A DNA stretch of 18,102 nt from an uncultured Pseudomonadota bacterium (GTDB taxonomy: Bacteria; Pseudomonadota; Gammaproteobacteria; Burkholderiales; SG8-39), in contig CAITSH010000487.1 of assembly GCA_903895005.1 (NCBI GenBank), forward strand, positions 1 to 18,102. The letters run 5' to 3'. The notes below the pieces were generated by a model, which worked only from the letters and a program-made list of their open reading frames with translations, had not been told where the DNA came from and did not search any database. The position numbers were made by a program, and so were the translations under genes. Shown in pieces: positions 1 to 8,830 of the stretch; positions within the stretch are counted from its first letter, which is position 1; each line of letters begins with the position of its first letter.

Positions 1-1151
1 GCGGTGAGCTCGCCCTGCACCGGACCGAGCTTGACCGGTCGCACGGTGACCGTGTTGTCGGCCTTGACGACGTAAACAAAGGTGCCGCGCGCGCCGCGCT
101 GAACCGCCGATGAGGGAATGACCGTCGCGCCGCGCTTCACATCAACCAGCAGCCGGACATTGACAAACTGGTTGGGAAAGAGCGCGAAATCATTGTTTGC
201 GAACTGCGCCTTGAGCTTGACCGTGCCGGTCGCCGGGTCGATCTGGTTGTCGGCGGTGATGAGCACGCCCGATGCGAGCTTGAGCTTGTCCGCGCGATCG
301 TAGGCATCCGCCGTCAGCTTCTCACCGGCCTTGAGTTTTTTCATCACGGCGGGAACCGCGTCCTCGGGAATGGTGAACACCGCGGTCACCGGTTGCAATT
401 GCGTGATCACCACCAGGCCGGTGGCGTCGCCCGCGCGCACGATGTTGCCCACATCCACCTGCCGCAGGCCCAGCCGGCCGCCGATGGGCGCGGTGATTCG
501 ACTGTAATCGAGCTGCAGTCTGGCGCTGTCTATCGCCCCCTGGTCGGCCTTGACCGTGCCCTCGTACTGGCGCACCAGCGACTCCTGCGTATCCAGTTGC
601 TGCTTGGAAACCGAGTCCTGCTGGAAAAGCAGGCGGTAGCGCTCTGCATCGACCTGCGCATTCTTGAGCAAGGCCTGGTCCTTGGCCATCTGCCCCTCGG
701 CCTGCGCAAGCTGCACCTGGAAGGCACGCGGGTCGATCTCGGCAAGCAGGTCGCCGCGTTTGACGGTCTGCCCTTCCTTGAACAACACCTTCATCAACTG
801 CCCGTCAACGCGACTCTTGACGGTGACCGTCGCGAGCGGCGTCACCGCACCGAGGCCGGCAAGATAAATACCGACATCGGCCGTCTTGGCCGGTACCGCC
901 ACGACCGGCATCGCCCGATTTGGGTCAAAGCCCGGTCGACGCCCCCCCGGACCGCCCGGGCCTCCTGTACCGCCTGCAACGCCCTTGCCGCTTGCGCCCC
1001 CCGCACCGGGTGTTTTTTGCGCATCGGCGGCCGGTGCCGCAATATAAAACCAGTAATAGCCCGCGCCTGAGGCGGCGGCCAGCACGACGATTGCAAGCAG
1101 CCACCAGAGCCGGCTTGGGCGCGTGCGCATCGGAGAGGAGGGAATGGTCAT
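1..1151 (-). CDS. mdtA: MdtA-type RND efflux periplasmic adaptor (partial, C-terminus beyond window)
   Basis: This is the membrane-fusion (adaptor) subunit of a tripartite RND drug-efflux pump; it would link an inner-membrane pump to an outer-membrane channel. I translated 383 codons before the window edge. Visible parts are an N-terminal membrane anchor (about residues 15-37), a glycine-rich linker (about 49-74), then a biotinyl-lipoyl/HlyD core with [11 protein letters not shown] and [18 protein letters not shown], a coiled-coil hairpin rich in Q and A, and the second lipoyl half with [16 protein letters not shown]. These blocks match E. coli MdtA closely from memory. The start ATG at 1149-1151 has only a weak GAG-type ribosome site. 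It is the first gene of a transcription unit continuing left, where MdtB/MdtC-like pumps would be expected. The 343-bp gap and a hairpin separate it from the operon upstream. Family is confident; the exact MdtA/MuxA assignment is less so. Confidence 0.9.
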   Translation of the reverse strand, partial: MTIPSSPMRTRPSRLWWLLAIVVLAAASGAGYYWFYIAAPAADAQKTPGAGGASGKGVAGGTGGPGGPGGRRPGFDPNRAMPVVAVPAKTADVGIYLAGLGAVTPLATVTVKSRVDGQLMKVLFKEGQTVKRGDLLAEIDPRAFQVQLAQAEGQMAKDQALLKNAQVDAERYRLLFQQDSVSKQQLDTQESLVRQYEGTVKADQGAIDSARLQLDYSRITAPIGGRLGLRQVDVGNIVRAGDATGLVVITQLQPVTAVFTIPEDAVPAVMKKLKAGEKLTADAYDRADKLKLASGVLITADNQIDPATGTVKLKAQFANNDFALFPNQFVNVRLLVDVKRGATVIPSSAVQRGARGTFVYVVKADNTVTVRPVKLGPVQGELT

Positions 1152-1494
1152 CGGGATATCTCGTTAAAACGTGTTTTTCAGCATAACGGCGAATACGGTA
1201 ACCGCCGCGACCGGACGCGGTCTGTGCGCAGTCTAGCGGACTTTTTCGCCATATTTCCCGCACAACCGGCCGACTCACGGCGGCACACCCAATTAAAGCA
1301 CCATCAGCGCAGGCGTGGCGGGTACGGGCAAAGCGTTTTTTGTAATCATTCGTAACGACCCGCCACGGGGACCGTTTCGCATCGCGGCCGACCGGATCTG
1401 CGGCCGGTTTGAAATTTTCACACCCGACGCAGCGGCCCGTAATCAGGGCGCCGGCGCAAGCCGGGCTACCCCGGCAATGGCGCCGGCGGCGCGC
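1152..1494. other. Intergenic region between two efflux operons
   Basis: This 343-bp stretch holds no gene I can support. The end next to the outer-membrane channel gene carries the hairpin at 1450-1487. The rest must contain the leader and probably the promoter of the mdtA-like gene, which is read leftward. Some AT-richer stretches are present (around 1290-1300 and 1335-1355), but I found no well-spaced -35/-10 pair. A long rightward reading frame that starts here is antisense to the channel gene and is not credible. Confidence 0.6.
1450..1487 (-). terminator. Hairpin after the RND efflux operon
   Basis: A two-part stem is visible: GCCGGCGC (1450-1457) pairs with GCGCCGGC (1480-1487), and inside it GCCGGG (1460-1465) pairs with CCCGGC (1470-1475) around a CTAC loop. 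It lies 7 nt past the stop codon of the outer-membrane channel gene. No T-run follows on the minus strand, so it may be a transcript-end stabiliser or a weak terminator rather than a classical intrinsic terminator. Confidence 0.5.
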
Positions 1495-2946
1495 TCATTC
1501 AGAGGCGATTTTTTTCGTACCCTGCCAGTCGCCGCCAAGGGCCTTAACGAGGAACACGGACACCAGCAGGCGTTGCCCGAGCAGTTGCGCAGCCTGGCGC
1601 TCGCTGTTGAGCTGGGCCTGCTGCGCCGTGATCACATCGAGCGAACTGCCGAGTCCGCCCTCGTAGCGCGCACGCGCGAGCTCCAGGACACGGCTGGCGC
1701 TGGTAACGGTTGCAAGTGCCTGGGTATGGGCGCGCTCAAGTGCCGCCGCGCCGATGATGCCGTCCTCGGCCTCCTGCATCGCGGTGAGGATGGTGCGCCG
1801 GTACAGGGCGACCGATGCGTCGTAACCGGCGCGCGCGTTTTCGATGTTCGCGCGGATGCGGCCGCCGTCGAATATCGGCTGTGCCAGCGTTACCCCGAGC
1901 GACCAGATATAACTTGGCACCGTGAACAGGCGCTCGAGCAGGCTGCTCTCCGTGCCGTAAAAAGCACCGAGGTTGATGCTGGGAAAATACGCGGCGCTTG
2001 TAACCCCGACCTGCGCATTGGCCGCTGCCATCGCGCGTTCTGCCGCGGCAACATCTGGCCGGCGCTCCAGTACATCAGAGGGAACACCGATGGGCACCTC
2101 CGGCGGGGAGAGCGCGCTGATGTCCGGCTTGAGCGAAAACAGAGGCGCCGGCGTGCCGGTCAGCGTGGCAATGGCGTGCTCGAACTGCGCGCGCTGGCGA
2201 CGCAGCACATCCACCTGGGTCAGCGTGTTGTCGAGCAGCGTCTGCTGCTGCGCCACCTCAAGGCCGGAGGCGGCGCCAAGCTCGTGGCGCGACTTCACAT
2301 AGGCCAGCGACTCGCGCTGCAACGCAATGGCGCGTGCAAGCACATCGAGCTCGATGTCGACGGCGCGCAGGTTGAAATAGGCGGTCGCAAGATCGGAGGT
2401 CAGCAGCAGGCGGATGTTCTCAAAATCAGCCGCCGCCTGTTCGGCCGAGGCGCGCGCCCCCTCGACACTGCGCTGCACGCGGCCAAAAAAATCGGCCTCA
2501 TAGCTGGCGGTGAGGACGCCAACGTAATCGCTTTGTGTGGTGCTGAAGTTGGGGGAGGTATTGTTGGTGAGCGGCCGGTTGGCCGAAATGCGCGTGCGAG
2601 AGTCACGCACCCCGAGGCCCACCTGCGGGTAGCGACCGGCATCCGAGGCGGCGAGGGCCGCGTTGGATTGCGCCAGGCGCGCCGTGGCCAGCGCAATGGT
2701 CGGGCTGCCGGCGAGCGCCTGTTCCGCGAGCGTATTGAGTCTCGCGTCACCAAAACGCCGCCACCACGGGCCCTTTCGCTCACCGTCCTTGGGAGCGCCC
2801 GCGCGCCAGGGCGCCTCCACCTTCCAGGCCACGGGCATGTCGACCTGCGGCTTGCTGTATTCGGGCCCGGCTGCACAAGCACCCAGCAGCAGCGCAAGGC
2901 CTGCGCAGGCTGCCGGCGCGAAATGCGGCTTGCGCGACAACTTCAC
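1495..2946 (-). CDS. NodT-family RND efflux outer-membrane lipoprotein channel
   Basis: This is the outer-membrane factor of the tripartite efflux pump, a TolC/OprM-type trimeric channel. The 483-residue length is usual for the family. A lipoprotein signal is clear: charged start, hydrophobic segment, and lipobox LGAC with Cys24 as the lipidated residue, followed by AAGPEY. Two outer-membrane efflux-protein repeats follow (about 70-255 and 280-470). Family landmarks include RFGDARLNTLAEQAL, RPDVAAAERAMAAANAQVG and the FDGGRIRANIENA block near the second repeat. The start is GTG, overlapping the adaptor stop in the string GTGA, with an AAGGA ribosome site 8 nt upstream. Translational coupling to the adaptor is therefore likely. 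It is the last gene of a pump-adaptor-channel operon and is followed by a hairpin. Confidence 0.93.
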   Translation of the reverse strand: MKLSRKPHFAPAACAGLALLLGACAAGPEYSKPQVDMPVAWKVEAPWRAGAPKDGERKGPWWRRFGDARLNTLAEQALAGSPTIALATARLAQSNAALAASDAGRYPQVGLGVRDSRTRISANRPLTNNTSPNFSTTQSDYVGVLTASYEADFFGRVQRSVEGARASAEQAAADFENIRLLLTSDLATAYFNLRAVDIELDVLARAIALQRESLAYVKSRHELGAASGLEVAQQQTLLDNTLTQVDVLRRQRAQFEHAIATLTGTPAPLFSLKPDISALSPPEVPIGVPSDVLERRPDVAAAERAMAAANAQVGVTSAAYFPSINLGAFYGTESSLLERLFTVPSYIWSLGVTLAQPIFDGGRIRANIENARAGYDASVALYRRTILTAMQEAEDGIIGAAALERAHTQALATVTSASRVLELARARYEGGLGSSLDVITAQQAQLNSERQAAQLLGQRLLVSVFLVKALGGDWQGTKKIASE

Positions 2947-4241
2947 GGCTTATCCTTTGCGGCCGCACCCTTGGCGTCCGCGCCCTTGGCTTCGGCGGCG
3001 GGCGCAGCGGCCTTGCCCGCCTTGCCGGCATCGGCTGCGGCGGCCACCACCACTTCAACCTGGTCGCCGTCGGCGAGCGAGTCAGAAGGATTGAGCACGA
3101 TGCGGTCCTTGGCCCCCACGCCATCGAGCACCTCGACGCGTTCACCGTAATTGCGGCCGATCTTGACGGTGCGCAGCTTGATGCGGCCGGTTTCGTCCAC
3201 CACCGCTACGCGCGTGCCTTCGGAACGGAACATCAGCGTGTTGGTCGACATGGTGAGCGCAAGTCCGCCGGCCGCAATGGGCAGCGACACCTGCACATAA
3301 GCACCGGGCAGCAACTCACCGTCCCGATTGGGCAGGCTGACCTCGATCTGCATCGAACGCGTTGCCGCATCGATAGAGGCCGCGGTGCGTGCCACCTCCC
3401 CGGAAAAACTCCTGCCGCGCAATTCCGCCTGGGTCACCGTGACTTTCTGGCCCGGCTTGATGAGATGGGCGTAGGACTGAGGCACGTTGACATAGATGCG
3501 CAGCGGGTCAGTCTGCGTCAGAAGGAACAGCGTGCGCCCGGTGCCGCCGCCCGCATCGATCAGGTCGCCGGTATCGACGTTGCGGCGCGTGATGACGCCG
3601 GCAAAGGGTGCGACCACGCGCTTGAACCCCTCAAGCTGGCGCAATCGCTCGACGTTGGCGTCGGCCGCGGCGAGGTTGGCCTTGGCCTGCGCTTCGCCGC
3701 TGCGACGCTCGTCGAGCTCCTGTTGCGACACCGCGTCGCGCTTGCGCAGCGCCTCCCAGCGCTCCATGCTGCTTTTGGCAAGCGCAAGGCTTTGTGCGGC
3801 CTGCTCGCGCGCCGCGATGCCCTGCGACAACTGCTGGTCGATTTCAGGCGCATCGATCTCGGCAAGCAGTTCGCCCCTGGTGACGCGGCTTCCGATGTCC
3901 TTGTGCCAGCGTTTGAGGTAGCCGCTGGCCCGCGCCGAGATCGGTGACTGCACATAGCCTTGCAGCGTGCCCGGGAGCACCAGGTTCTGGCCGGCGCCGC
4001 CATTGCCCGGCTGCGTTACCTTGACGTATTGCTTGGCGCGCTCGGCCGTGCCCTTCTCGAGCGCACTGGCGTTGGCGACGCGGCTGGCCACCGTGCGACC
4101 GGCGCCCAGTGCGAGCAGCACCAGCACGGTGAAAGTGACAATCTTCGCGCGACGGATGATCTGCCGGCGTTTCAGGAGCTCATGCGCCGAATCCGGATCG
4201 ATCACGTGGATGCCCAGCTCGTTGTGACGTTGTTCAGACAT
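2943..4241 (-). CDS. RND efflux periplasmic adaptor subunit (HlyD/MFP family)
   Basis: This adaptor would bridge the pump and channel encoded on either side of it. It has 432 residues: a cytoplasmic N-terminus, one anchor helix (about 33-48), a lipoyl half with GYLKRWHKDIGSRVTRGE, a coiled-coil hairpin (about 125-190), the returning lipoyl half with APFAGVITRRNVDTGDLI, then beta-barrel and membrane-proximal domains. There is no lipobox, so it is held by the helix. The C-terminus (about 400-432) is an alanine- and lysine-rich low-complexity tail not needed for the fold. I chose the ATG at 4239-4241 because AGGAG lies 9 nt upstream and the pump stop is 4 nt away; the reading frame extends further upstream but only inside the pump gene. 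Its stop overlaps the channel GTG start. Confidence 0.93.
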   Translation of the reverse strand: MSEQRHNELGIHVIDPDSAHELLKRRQIIRRAKIVTFTVLVLLALGAGRTVASRVANASALEKGTAERAKQYVKVTQPGNGGAGQNLVLPGTLQGYVQSPISARASGYLKRWHKDIGSRVTRGELLAEIDAPEIDQQLSQGIAAREQAAQSLALAKSSMERWEALRKRDAVSQQELDERRSGEAQAKANLAAADANVERLRQLEGFKRVVAPFAGVITRRNVDTGDLIDAGGGTGRTLFLLTQTDPLRIYVNVPQSYAHLIKPGQKVTVTQAELRGRSFSGEVARTAASIDAATRSMQIEVSLPNRDGELLPGAYVQVSLPIAAGGLALTMSTNTLMFRSEGTRVAVVDETGRIKLRTVKIGRNYGERVEVLDGVGAKDRIVLNPSDSLADGDQVEVVVAAAADAGKAGKAAAPAAEAKGADAKGAAAKDKP

Positions 4242-4245
4242 TGCC

Positions 4246-7200
4246 TCAGCTCTCCTGCGGGGTGACTGGTTGGATGTGCCTTGCCGCGCGCGCTTCTTCG
4301 CGCCTGGCCAGCCACTGGTGGACCGACGCGAACACGACCGGCACAAAAAACAGCGTTGAAACGGTGGCAAAGAGCAGGCCGCCGATGACGGCCCGGCCAA
4401 GCGGTGCGTTCTGCTCGGCGCCCTCCCCGAGGCCCAGCGCCATCGGGATCATGCCGATGATCATCGCCAGCGCCGTCATCAGCACCGGCCGCATGCGCGT
4501 CGCGCCCGCCTCGAGCGCTGCAGACAGCGGCGGTACGCCCTCGGCCTTGCGGTCGAGCGCAAACGAGATGAGCAGGATACTGTTGGCGGTGGCGACCCCC
4601 ATGGTCATGATCGCGCCAGTCAGCGCGGGGACGCTCAATGTCGTGCCGGTGATAAACAGCATCCACGCGATGCCAGCCAGCGCCGCCGGCAACGCTGCGA
4701 TGATCACCCCCGCATCAATCCACGACTGGAAGTTCACCACCACCAGCAGGTAGACCAGCGCGATGGCCATCGCGAGACCGACAATGAGGCCCACAAAAGA
4801 GTCCTGCATCGTCTGCACCTGGCCGCGGATGACCACCTGGCTGCCGCGCGGGAGCTTGGCGCGGATCTGGTCGACCTTTTGCTTGACCTGCCCGGCGACA
4901 CTCGCAAGGTCGGTGCCCTGCACGCTGACGTACACGTCCACCGCCGGGGAGATGTTGTAGCGCGAAACGATGGCCAGGCTGGAGCCCGGCGTCGCCTCGA
5001 CCAGGTTGCCCAGCAGCTGCGCGTTGTTGCCCGCCTGCGCACCGCCCGCACCGACTGGAATATTTAACAGCGCGTCGAGCGAATCGACCTTGTATTGCGG
5101 CGCCTGTATGGCCAGGTTGTAGACCACGCCGTTTTGCGGATTCAACCAGAAGGCCGGCGCCGTCTGCGAGCTTCCGGACAGCGCGACAAGCACGTTCTGC
5201 CCGACGTTAAAGGCGCTGAGCCCGACCTGCTGCAAGCGCGTGCGGTCCATCTGCAGGTTGACCGCCGGGTTGTCGAGGCGCTGGTGCACGTGCACGTCGA
5301 CCGCACCCGGAATGGTCTTGAGCGACTTGGTCAGTTCCGCGGCAAGCTCCGCGTTCTTCACCATATTCGGCCCCGTGAACTGCACGTCGATGGCCGCGGG
5401 CAGCCCGAAGTTCAGGATCTGCGTGACGATGTCGGCCGGCTGGAAAAAGAACTCCACGCCGGGAAAGCGCTTGGGTAGCTCGGCGCGCAGCATCGTGACG
5501 TATTCATCGGTAGGCCGGTGACCGTGGCGCAGGGACATCAGGATCTCGCCGTCGAAGGTGCCTATGGTCCCCGCGTTGCTGTACGACAGGTTGATACCGC
5601 TGTTGGGCACGCCGATGTTGTCCAGGATTGTTTCGAGCTCGCCTGCGGGAATCATTTCGCGTATCGCCACCTCGACCTGGTCGGCGAGGCGTGCCGTCTC
5701 CTCGATACGCGTGCCGGATGCGGCGCGCATGTGCAGGCGTATCTGGCCGGCGTCCACACTGGGGAAAAAGTCCCGACCGAGAACCGGATACAGCAGGCAG
5801 GACAACAGGCAAAACGCAAGAAACAGTCCGGAAAACAGGCCCCGACGCGCCAGCATCACCGACAGCATCAGCGTGTAAGCGCGGCGCACATGCTCGAACT
5901 GCTGGTCAAAGGCACGGTAGAGACGCTGCAGCGGACCGGGCTTGGTATCAACGGGCGCCGAGCCGTGCCCGGCCATGAGCAGCATCACCAGCGTCGGCAC
6001 CAGGGTACGCGACAGGATGTAAGAGGCGATCATCGCAAACACCACCGCCTCGGCCATCGGCACAAAAAGGTATCGCGCGACACCGGACAGGAAAAACATT
6101 GGCACGAACACGATGCAAATACAGACCGTGGAAACAAAAGCCGGCACACCGATTTCACCCGCACCCACCAGAATCGCCTGCTTGAGCTCGGTGCCAAGAT
6201 GCAGGTGACGCTCGATATTCTCGATCGTGACGATGGCCTGGTCGACCAGGATACCCACCGACAGCGCAAGCCCGCCCAGTGTCATCAGGTTGAGCGACTC
6301 ACCCAGCATCTGCAGCGCGATGATCGAGGCAAGAATGGACAGGGGAATGGTGAGCGCAATGATCACCGTGCTGCGCCAGTTCCCGAGGAACAGCAGCACC
6401 ATCGCCGCGGTGAGGCCCGCGGCGATGAGCGCCTCGACAATCACGCCCTCCACCGCCGCCTTGACGAACACCGACTGGTCGAACAGGGGTGTCACCTTCA
6501 CGTCGGCGGGAAGGATTTCAGTGGCCCGCGGCAGCAGCGCGCGCAGGTTGGCTACGATATCCAGCGTCGAGGCACCGCCGTTTTTCAGGATGGACAGCAG
6601 CACGCCGCGTTCCCCGTCCTGGCGCACCACGTTTGTCTGCGGCGAAAAACCGTCGCGCACCTGGGCCACATCGCGCAGGTAAATGGTGGCTCCGCCAGCG
6701 GTGCGCACCGGCAGGTCGTTGAGGCCGCTGATCTCGTTGGTCGAACCGTTGAGCTTGACGCTGTATTCGGTCCCGCCAAACTTGGCCGTACCGGAGGGCA
6801 GGATCAGGTTCTGCGTGTTGACGGCGTTGACCACGTCCGCGGGGGAAAGGTTGCGCGCCTGCATTGCCTGGATGTCCAGGTCGACCGAGATAAGACGGAT
6901 CTTGCCGCCGTACGGAAAGGGAATCGCAACGCCGGGAATGGTGATGAGCTGGGGTCGTAACTGGTTGACCGCCGCATCAAACACCGACTGCTCGGGCAGC
7001 GTCGGGCTCGACAATGCCAGTTGCATTACCGGGATGCTTGAGGCCGAATACTTAATTACCAGTGGCGGGGTGATCCCCGGCGGCAGCTGGCGCACCTGGG
7101 TCTGCACCGAGGCCACCACCTGGGCGATCGCCGTCTGGATGTTGGCCGAGGGCTGGAAAAACACCTTGATCACGGTGATACCGGCGAGCGAGGTCGATTC

Positions 7201-7500
7201 GATGTGCTCGATGTCGCTCACCGTTGTGGTGAGGCCGCGCTCGGTCTGGCCGGCGATGCGCTGGCCCATTTCCTGGGCCGACAAGCCGTTGTAGCTCCAG
7301 ATGACGCTGATCACCGGGATGTTGATTTCCGGGAAAATGTCCGTCGCCATGTTGCGCAGCGCGAATGGCGTCGCCAGCAGGATGAGCATGGCCATGACAA
7401 TGAAGGTATAGGGCCGGCGCAGTGCCAGGGCTACCACGGAAAATCCGCTTTCTGCGGGTGCGGCTGCTTTGGGCGATGCGTCAGGAGAGGGCGTGGTCAT
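4246..7500 (-). CDS. RND efflux inner-membrane pump (AcrB/HAE1-like permease)
   Basis: This is the proton-driven inner-membrane pump of the tripartite efflux system. At 1084 residues it has the usual RND length and layout: first membrane helix (about 31-49) after LRRPYTF, a large periplasmic loop with the DIFPEINIP start, helices 2-6 (about 350-500), helix 7 (about 555-573), a second periplasmic loop, and helices 8-12 (about 903-1060). Compared with AcrB the proton relay differs: the helix-4 Asp-Asp pair is Asp420-Gln421 in GILVDQAIV, and the helix-10 lysine position is Ala972 in GVATANSIL. It is the first gene of its operon, an order (pump, adaptor, channel) different from the usual adaptor-first layout. 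The ATG at 7498-7500 has a poor ribosome site, so a nearby start is possible. Substrate cannot be told from sequence; drug or solvent export is the default. Confidence 0.94.
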   Translation of the reverse strand: MTTPSPDASPKAAAPAESGFSVVALALRRPYTFIVMAMLILLATPFALRNMATDIFPEINIPVISVIWSYNGLSAQEMGQRIAGQTERGLTTTVSDIEHIESTSLAGITVIKVFFQPSANIQTAIAQVVASVQTQVRQLPPGITPPLVIKYSASSIPVMQLALSSPTLPEQSVFDAAVNQLRPQLITIPGVAIPFPYGGKIRLISVDLDIQAMQARNLSPADVVNAVNTQNLILPSGTAKFGGTEYSVKLNGSTNEISGLNDLPVRTAGGATIYLRDVAQVRDGFSPQTNVVRQDGERGVLLSILKNGGASTLDIVANLRALLPRATEILPADVKVTPLFDQSVFVKAAVEGVIVEALIAAGLTAAMVLLFLGNWRSTVIIALTIPLSILASIIALQMLGESLNLMTLGGLALSVGILVDQAIVTIENIERHLHLGTELKQAILVGAGEIGVPAFVSTVCICIVFVPMFFLSGVARYLFVPMAEAVVFAMIASYILSRTLVPTLVMLLMAGHGSAPVDTKPGPLQRLYRAFDQQFEHVRRAYTLMLSVMLARRGLFSGLFLAFCLLSCLLYPVLGRDFFPSVDAGQIRLHMRAASGTRIEETARLADQVEVAIREMIPAGELETILDNIGVPNSGINLSYSNAGTIGTFDGEILMSLRHGHRPTDEYVTMLRAELPKRFPGVEFFFQPADIVTQILNFGLPAAIDVQFTGPNMVKNAELAAELTKSLKTIPGAVDVHVHQRLDNPAVNLQMDRTRLQQVGLSAFNVGQNVLVALSGSSQTAPAFWLNPQNGVVYNLAIQAPQYKVDSLDALLNIPVGAGGAQAGNNAQLLGNLVEATPGSSLAIVSRYNISPAVDVYVSVQGTDLASVAGQVKQKVDQIRAKLPRGSQVVIRGQVQTMQDSFVGLIVGLAMAIALVYLLVVVNFQSWIDAGVIIAALPAALAGIAWMLFITGTTLSVPALTGAIMTMGVATANSILLISFALDRKAEGVPPLSAALEAGATRMRPVLMTALAMIIGMIPMALGLGEGAEQNAPLGRAVIGGLLFATVSTLFFVPVVFASVHQWLARREEARAARHIQPVTPQES

Positions 7501-7617
7501 GTGCGATGGCTTTGAACGTGAGCGTCGTGATGCATGGTTTCAATGCGGGGCCGCGCGCCGGAACCAGGGCGACGGGACAACGCCGGGCAGGCGGTGCGTG
7601 GCCGGCGTAAGACGCTA

Positions 7618-7646
7618 AATGTACGTTGCCGCGCCGAAGCACGCAA
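7618..7646 (-). promoter_or_regulatory. Candidate sigma-70 promoter for the RND efflux operon
   Basis: On the minus strand TTGCGT (7641-7646) and TACATT (7618-7623) are separated by exactly 17 nt and match the consensus at 3 and 4 of 6 positions. It would start transcription near 7611, giving a leader of about 110 nt before the pump gene. It lies in the 263-bp gap between the Bug receptor stop and the pump start, the only place an efflux-operon promoter fits. A weak hairpin CCGGG-ATCAGG-CCCGG at 7669-7684 sits just upstream and might end the catabolic transcript. Confidence 0.35.
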
Positions 7647-7763
7647 ACCGAATGAGCGAAATTCGTGCCCGGGATCAGGCCCGGTCGGCGGCGGCAACAT
7701 CCCGAAACCCGCGCCAAATGCGGCTTTACAGCCTGTCGACTGAAAAATTCCCTGCCGCAAAAA

Positions 7764-8801
7764 TTATTCGCCCTTGATCCCGGCTTCTTTGATCAGCGAA
7801 CCCCATATCTGCAACTCGGACCGGATTTTCGCGGCGAATTGCTCGGGCGTGCTGGGCGAGGGTTCCGCCCCTTGGCGCGCCATGGCTTCCTTCACCTGTG
7901 GCAATGCAAGCACCGCGAGGAGCTCAGTGTTGAGTTTTGTAACGATATCGCGCGGCGTGCCGGCCGGCGCGAGCAGCCCGGTCCACAGCGTGGTGTCGTA
8001 GTCCTTTACGCCGGACTCCTGCATGGTCGGCAGGTTGGGCAGCGCTGCGGCGCGCTTGCCCGTCGAAACAGCCAGCAGCTTGATCTTGCTGTTGCCCGTG
8101 GAAAAGGGCATCACCGCCGGCAGCAGCGCCATGACGAGCTGGATGTTGCCGTTGAGCAGGTCCGGAATCACCGCGCCGCTGCCCTTGTAGGGAATGTGCG
8201 TCATCTTGATGCCGGCGGTCGCGGCAAACAGCTCGACCGCAAGATGCGTGGTGGTGCCGGTGCCGCCCGAACCAAAGCTGATCTTGCCCGGGTTGGCCTT
8301 GGCGTAGCGGATCACCTCCTGAACCGAGTTGGCCGGAACGCCCTCGTTGACCGCAAGGGCCATGGGTACCGAACCGATAAGCGCAACCGGTGCGAAAGCC
8401 TTGACCGGGTCGTAGGGTACGGTGGCGGGGCTGACATTGGGGTAGTGCACGATCTCGGAAGTCGAACCGAGCAGCAGGGTGTAGCCGTCGGGCGCCGACT
8501 TGGCCACCGCATCGGCGCCAATGCTGCCGCCCGCGCCGGTGCGGTTTTCCACCACCACCGACTGGCCCATGCGCTCGGACAAGGCCTGTGCCACGACGCG
8601 CCCGACCGCATCGGATCCACCGCCGGTGGCAAACGGAACGATCAGCTTGACCGGCCGGTTCGGGTAGGCCTGGGCCACCGCGGATGATGACGCACCAAGG
8701 CCAAGACCCATGCCAAGGGTTACGGTCAGCAAGGCCAGCGCAGACGTGAACCCACGACGGGACGTGAGGCGGACGGAAAGCCGGTTGGTGCGAGCTAGCA
8801 T
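7764..8801 (-). CDS. Bug-family (tripartite tricarboxylate transporter) periplasmic binding protein
   Basis: This is a periplasmic solute receptor of the Bug/TctC family, which normally delivers carboxylates or related small molecules to TctAB permeases. The 345-residue protein starts with a signal peptide containing TSRRGFTSALAL, which fits a twin-arginine export motif, with cleavage near AVAQA (about residue 45). Hallmarks follow: YPNRPVKLIVPFATGGG, VVVENRTGAGGSIGADAVAK with PDGYTLLLG, HIPYKGSGAVIPDLLNG, and TLWTGLLAPAGTP. I placed the start at ATG 8799-8801 because GGGAGA lies 4 nt upstream; a longer frame would run into the RidA gene. It begins 29 nt after the triple-RidA stop and is the last gene of the catabolic operon. 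No TctA or TctB gene is in the window, which is common for Burkholderiales Bug proteins. The ligand may be the substrate of the upstream enzymes. Confidence 0.92.
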   Translation of the reverse strand: MLARTNRLSVRLTSRRGFTSALALLTVTLGMGLGLGASSSAVAQAYPNRPVKLIVPFATGGGSDAVGRVVAQALSERMGQSVVVENRTGAGGSIGADAVAKSAPDGYTLLLGSTSEIVHYPNVSPATVPYDPVKAFAPVALIGSVPMALAVNEGVPANSVQEVIRYAKANPGKISFGSGGTGTTTHLAVELFAATAGIKMTHIPYKGSGAVIPDLLNGNIQLVMALLPAVMPFSTGNSKIKLLAVSTGKRAAALPNLPTMQESGVKDYDTTLWTGLLAPAGTPRDIVTKLNTELLAVLALPQVKEAMARQGAEPSPSTPEQFAAKIRSELQIWGSLIKEAGIKGE

Positions 8802-8830
8802 GATGTCTCCCAGGTCAGATTTAAAGCGAA

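Noticed and set aside
1229..1250. AGTC-loop-GACT followed by TTTTT as an intrinsic terminator on the plus strand
   Set aside because: The stem is only four base pairs and no plus-strand gene ends there.
1315..3150. Long rightward reading frame (611 codons)
   Set aside because: It lies antisense to the channel gene, is Arg/Ala/Gly-rich with no family likeness, and exists because high GC removes stop codons.
5518..6960. Rightward reading frame of 480 codons inside the RND pump region
   Set aside because: It is antisense to a well-matched pump gene; the His/Arg/Gln-rich translation shows no fold or ribosome site.
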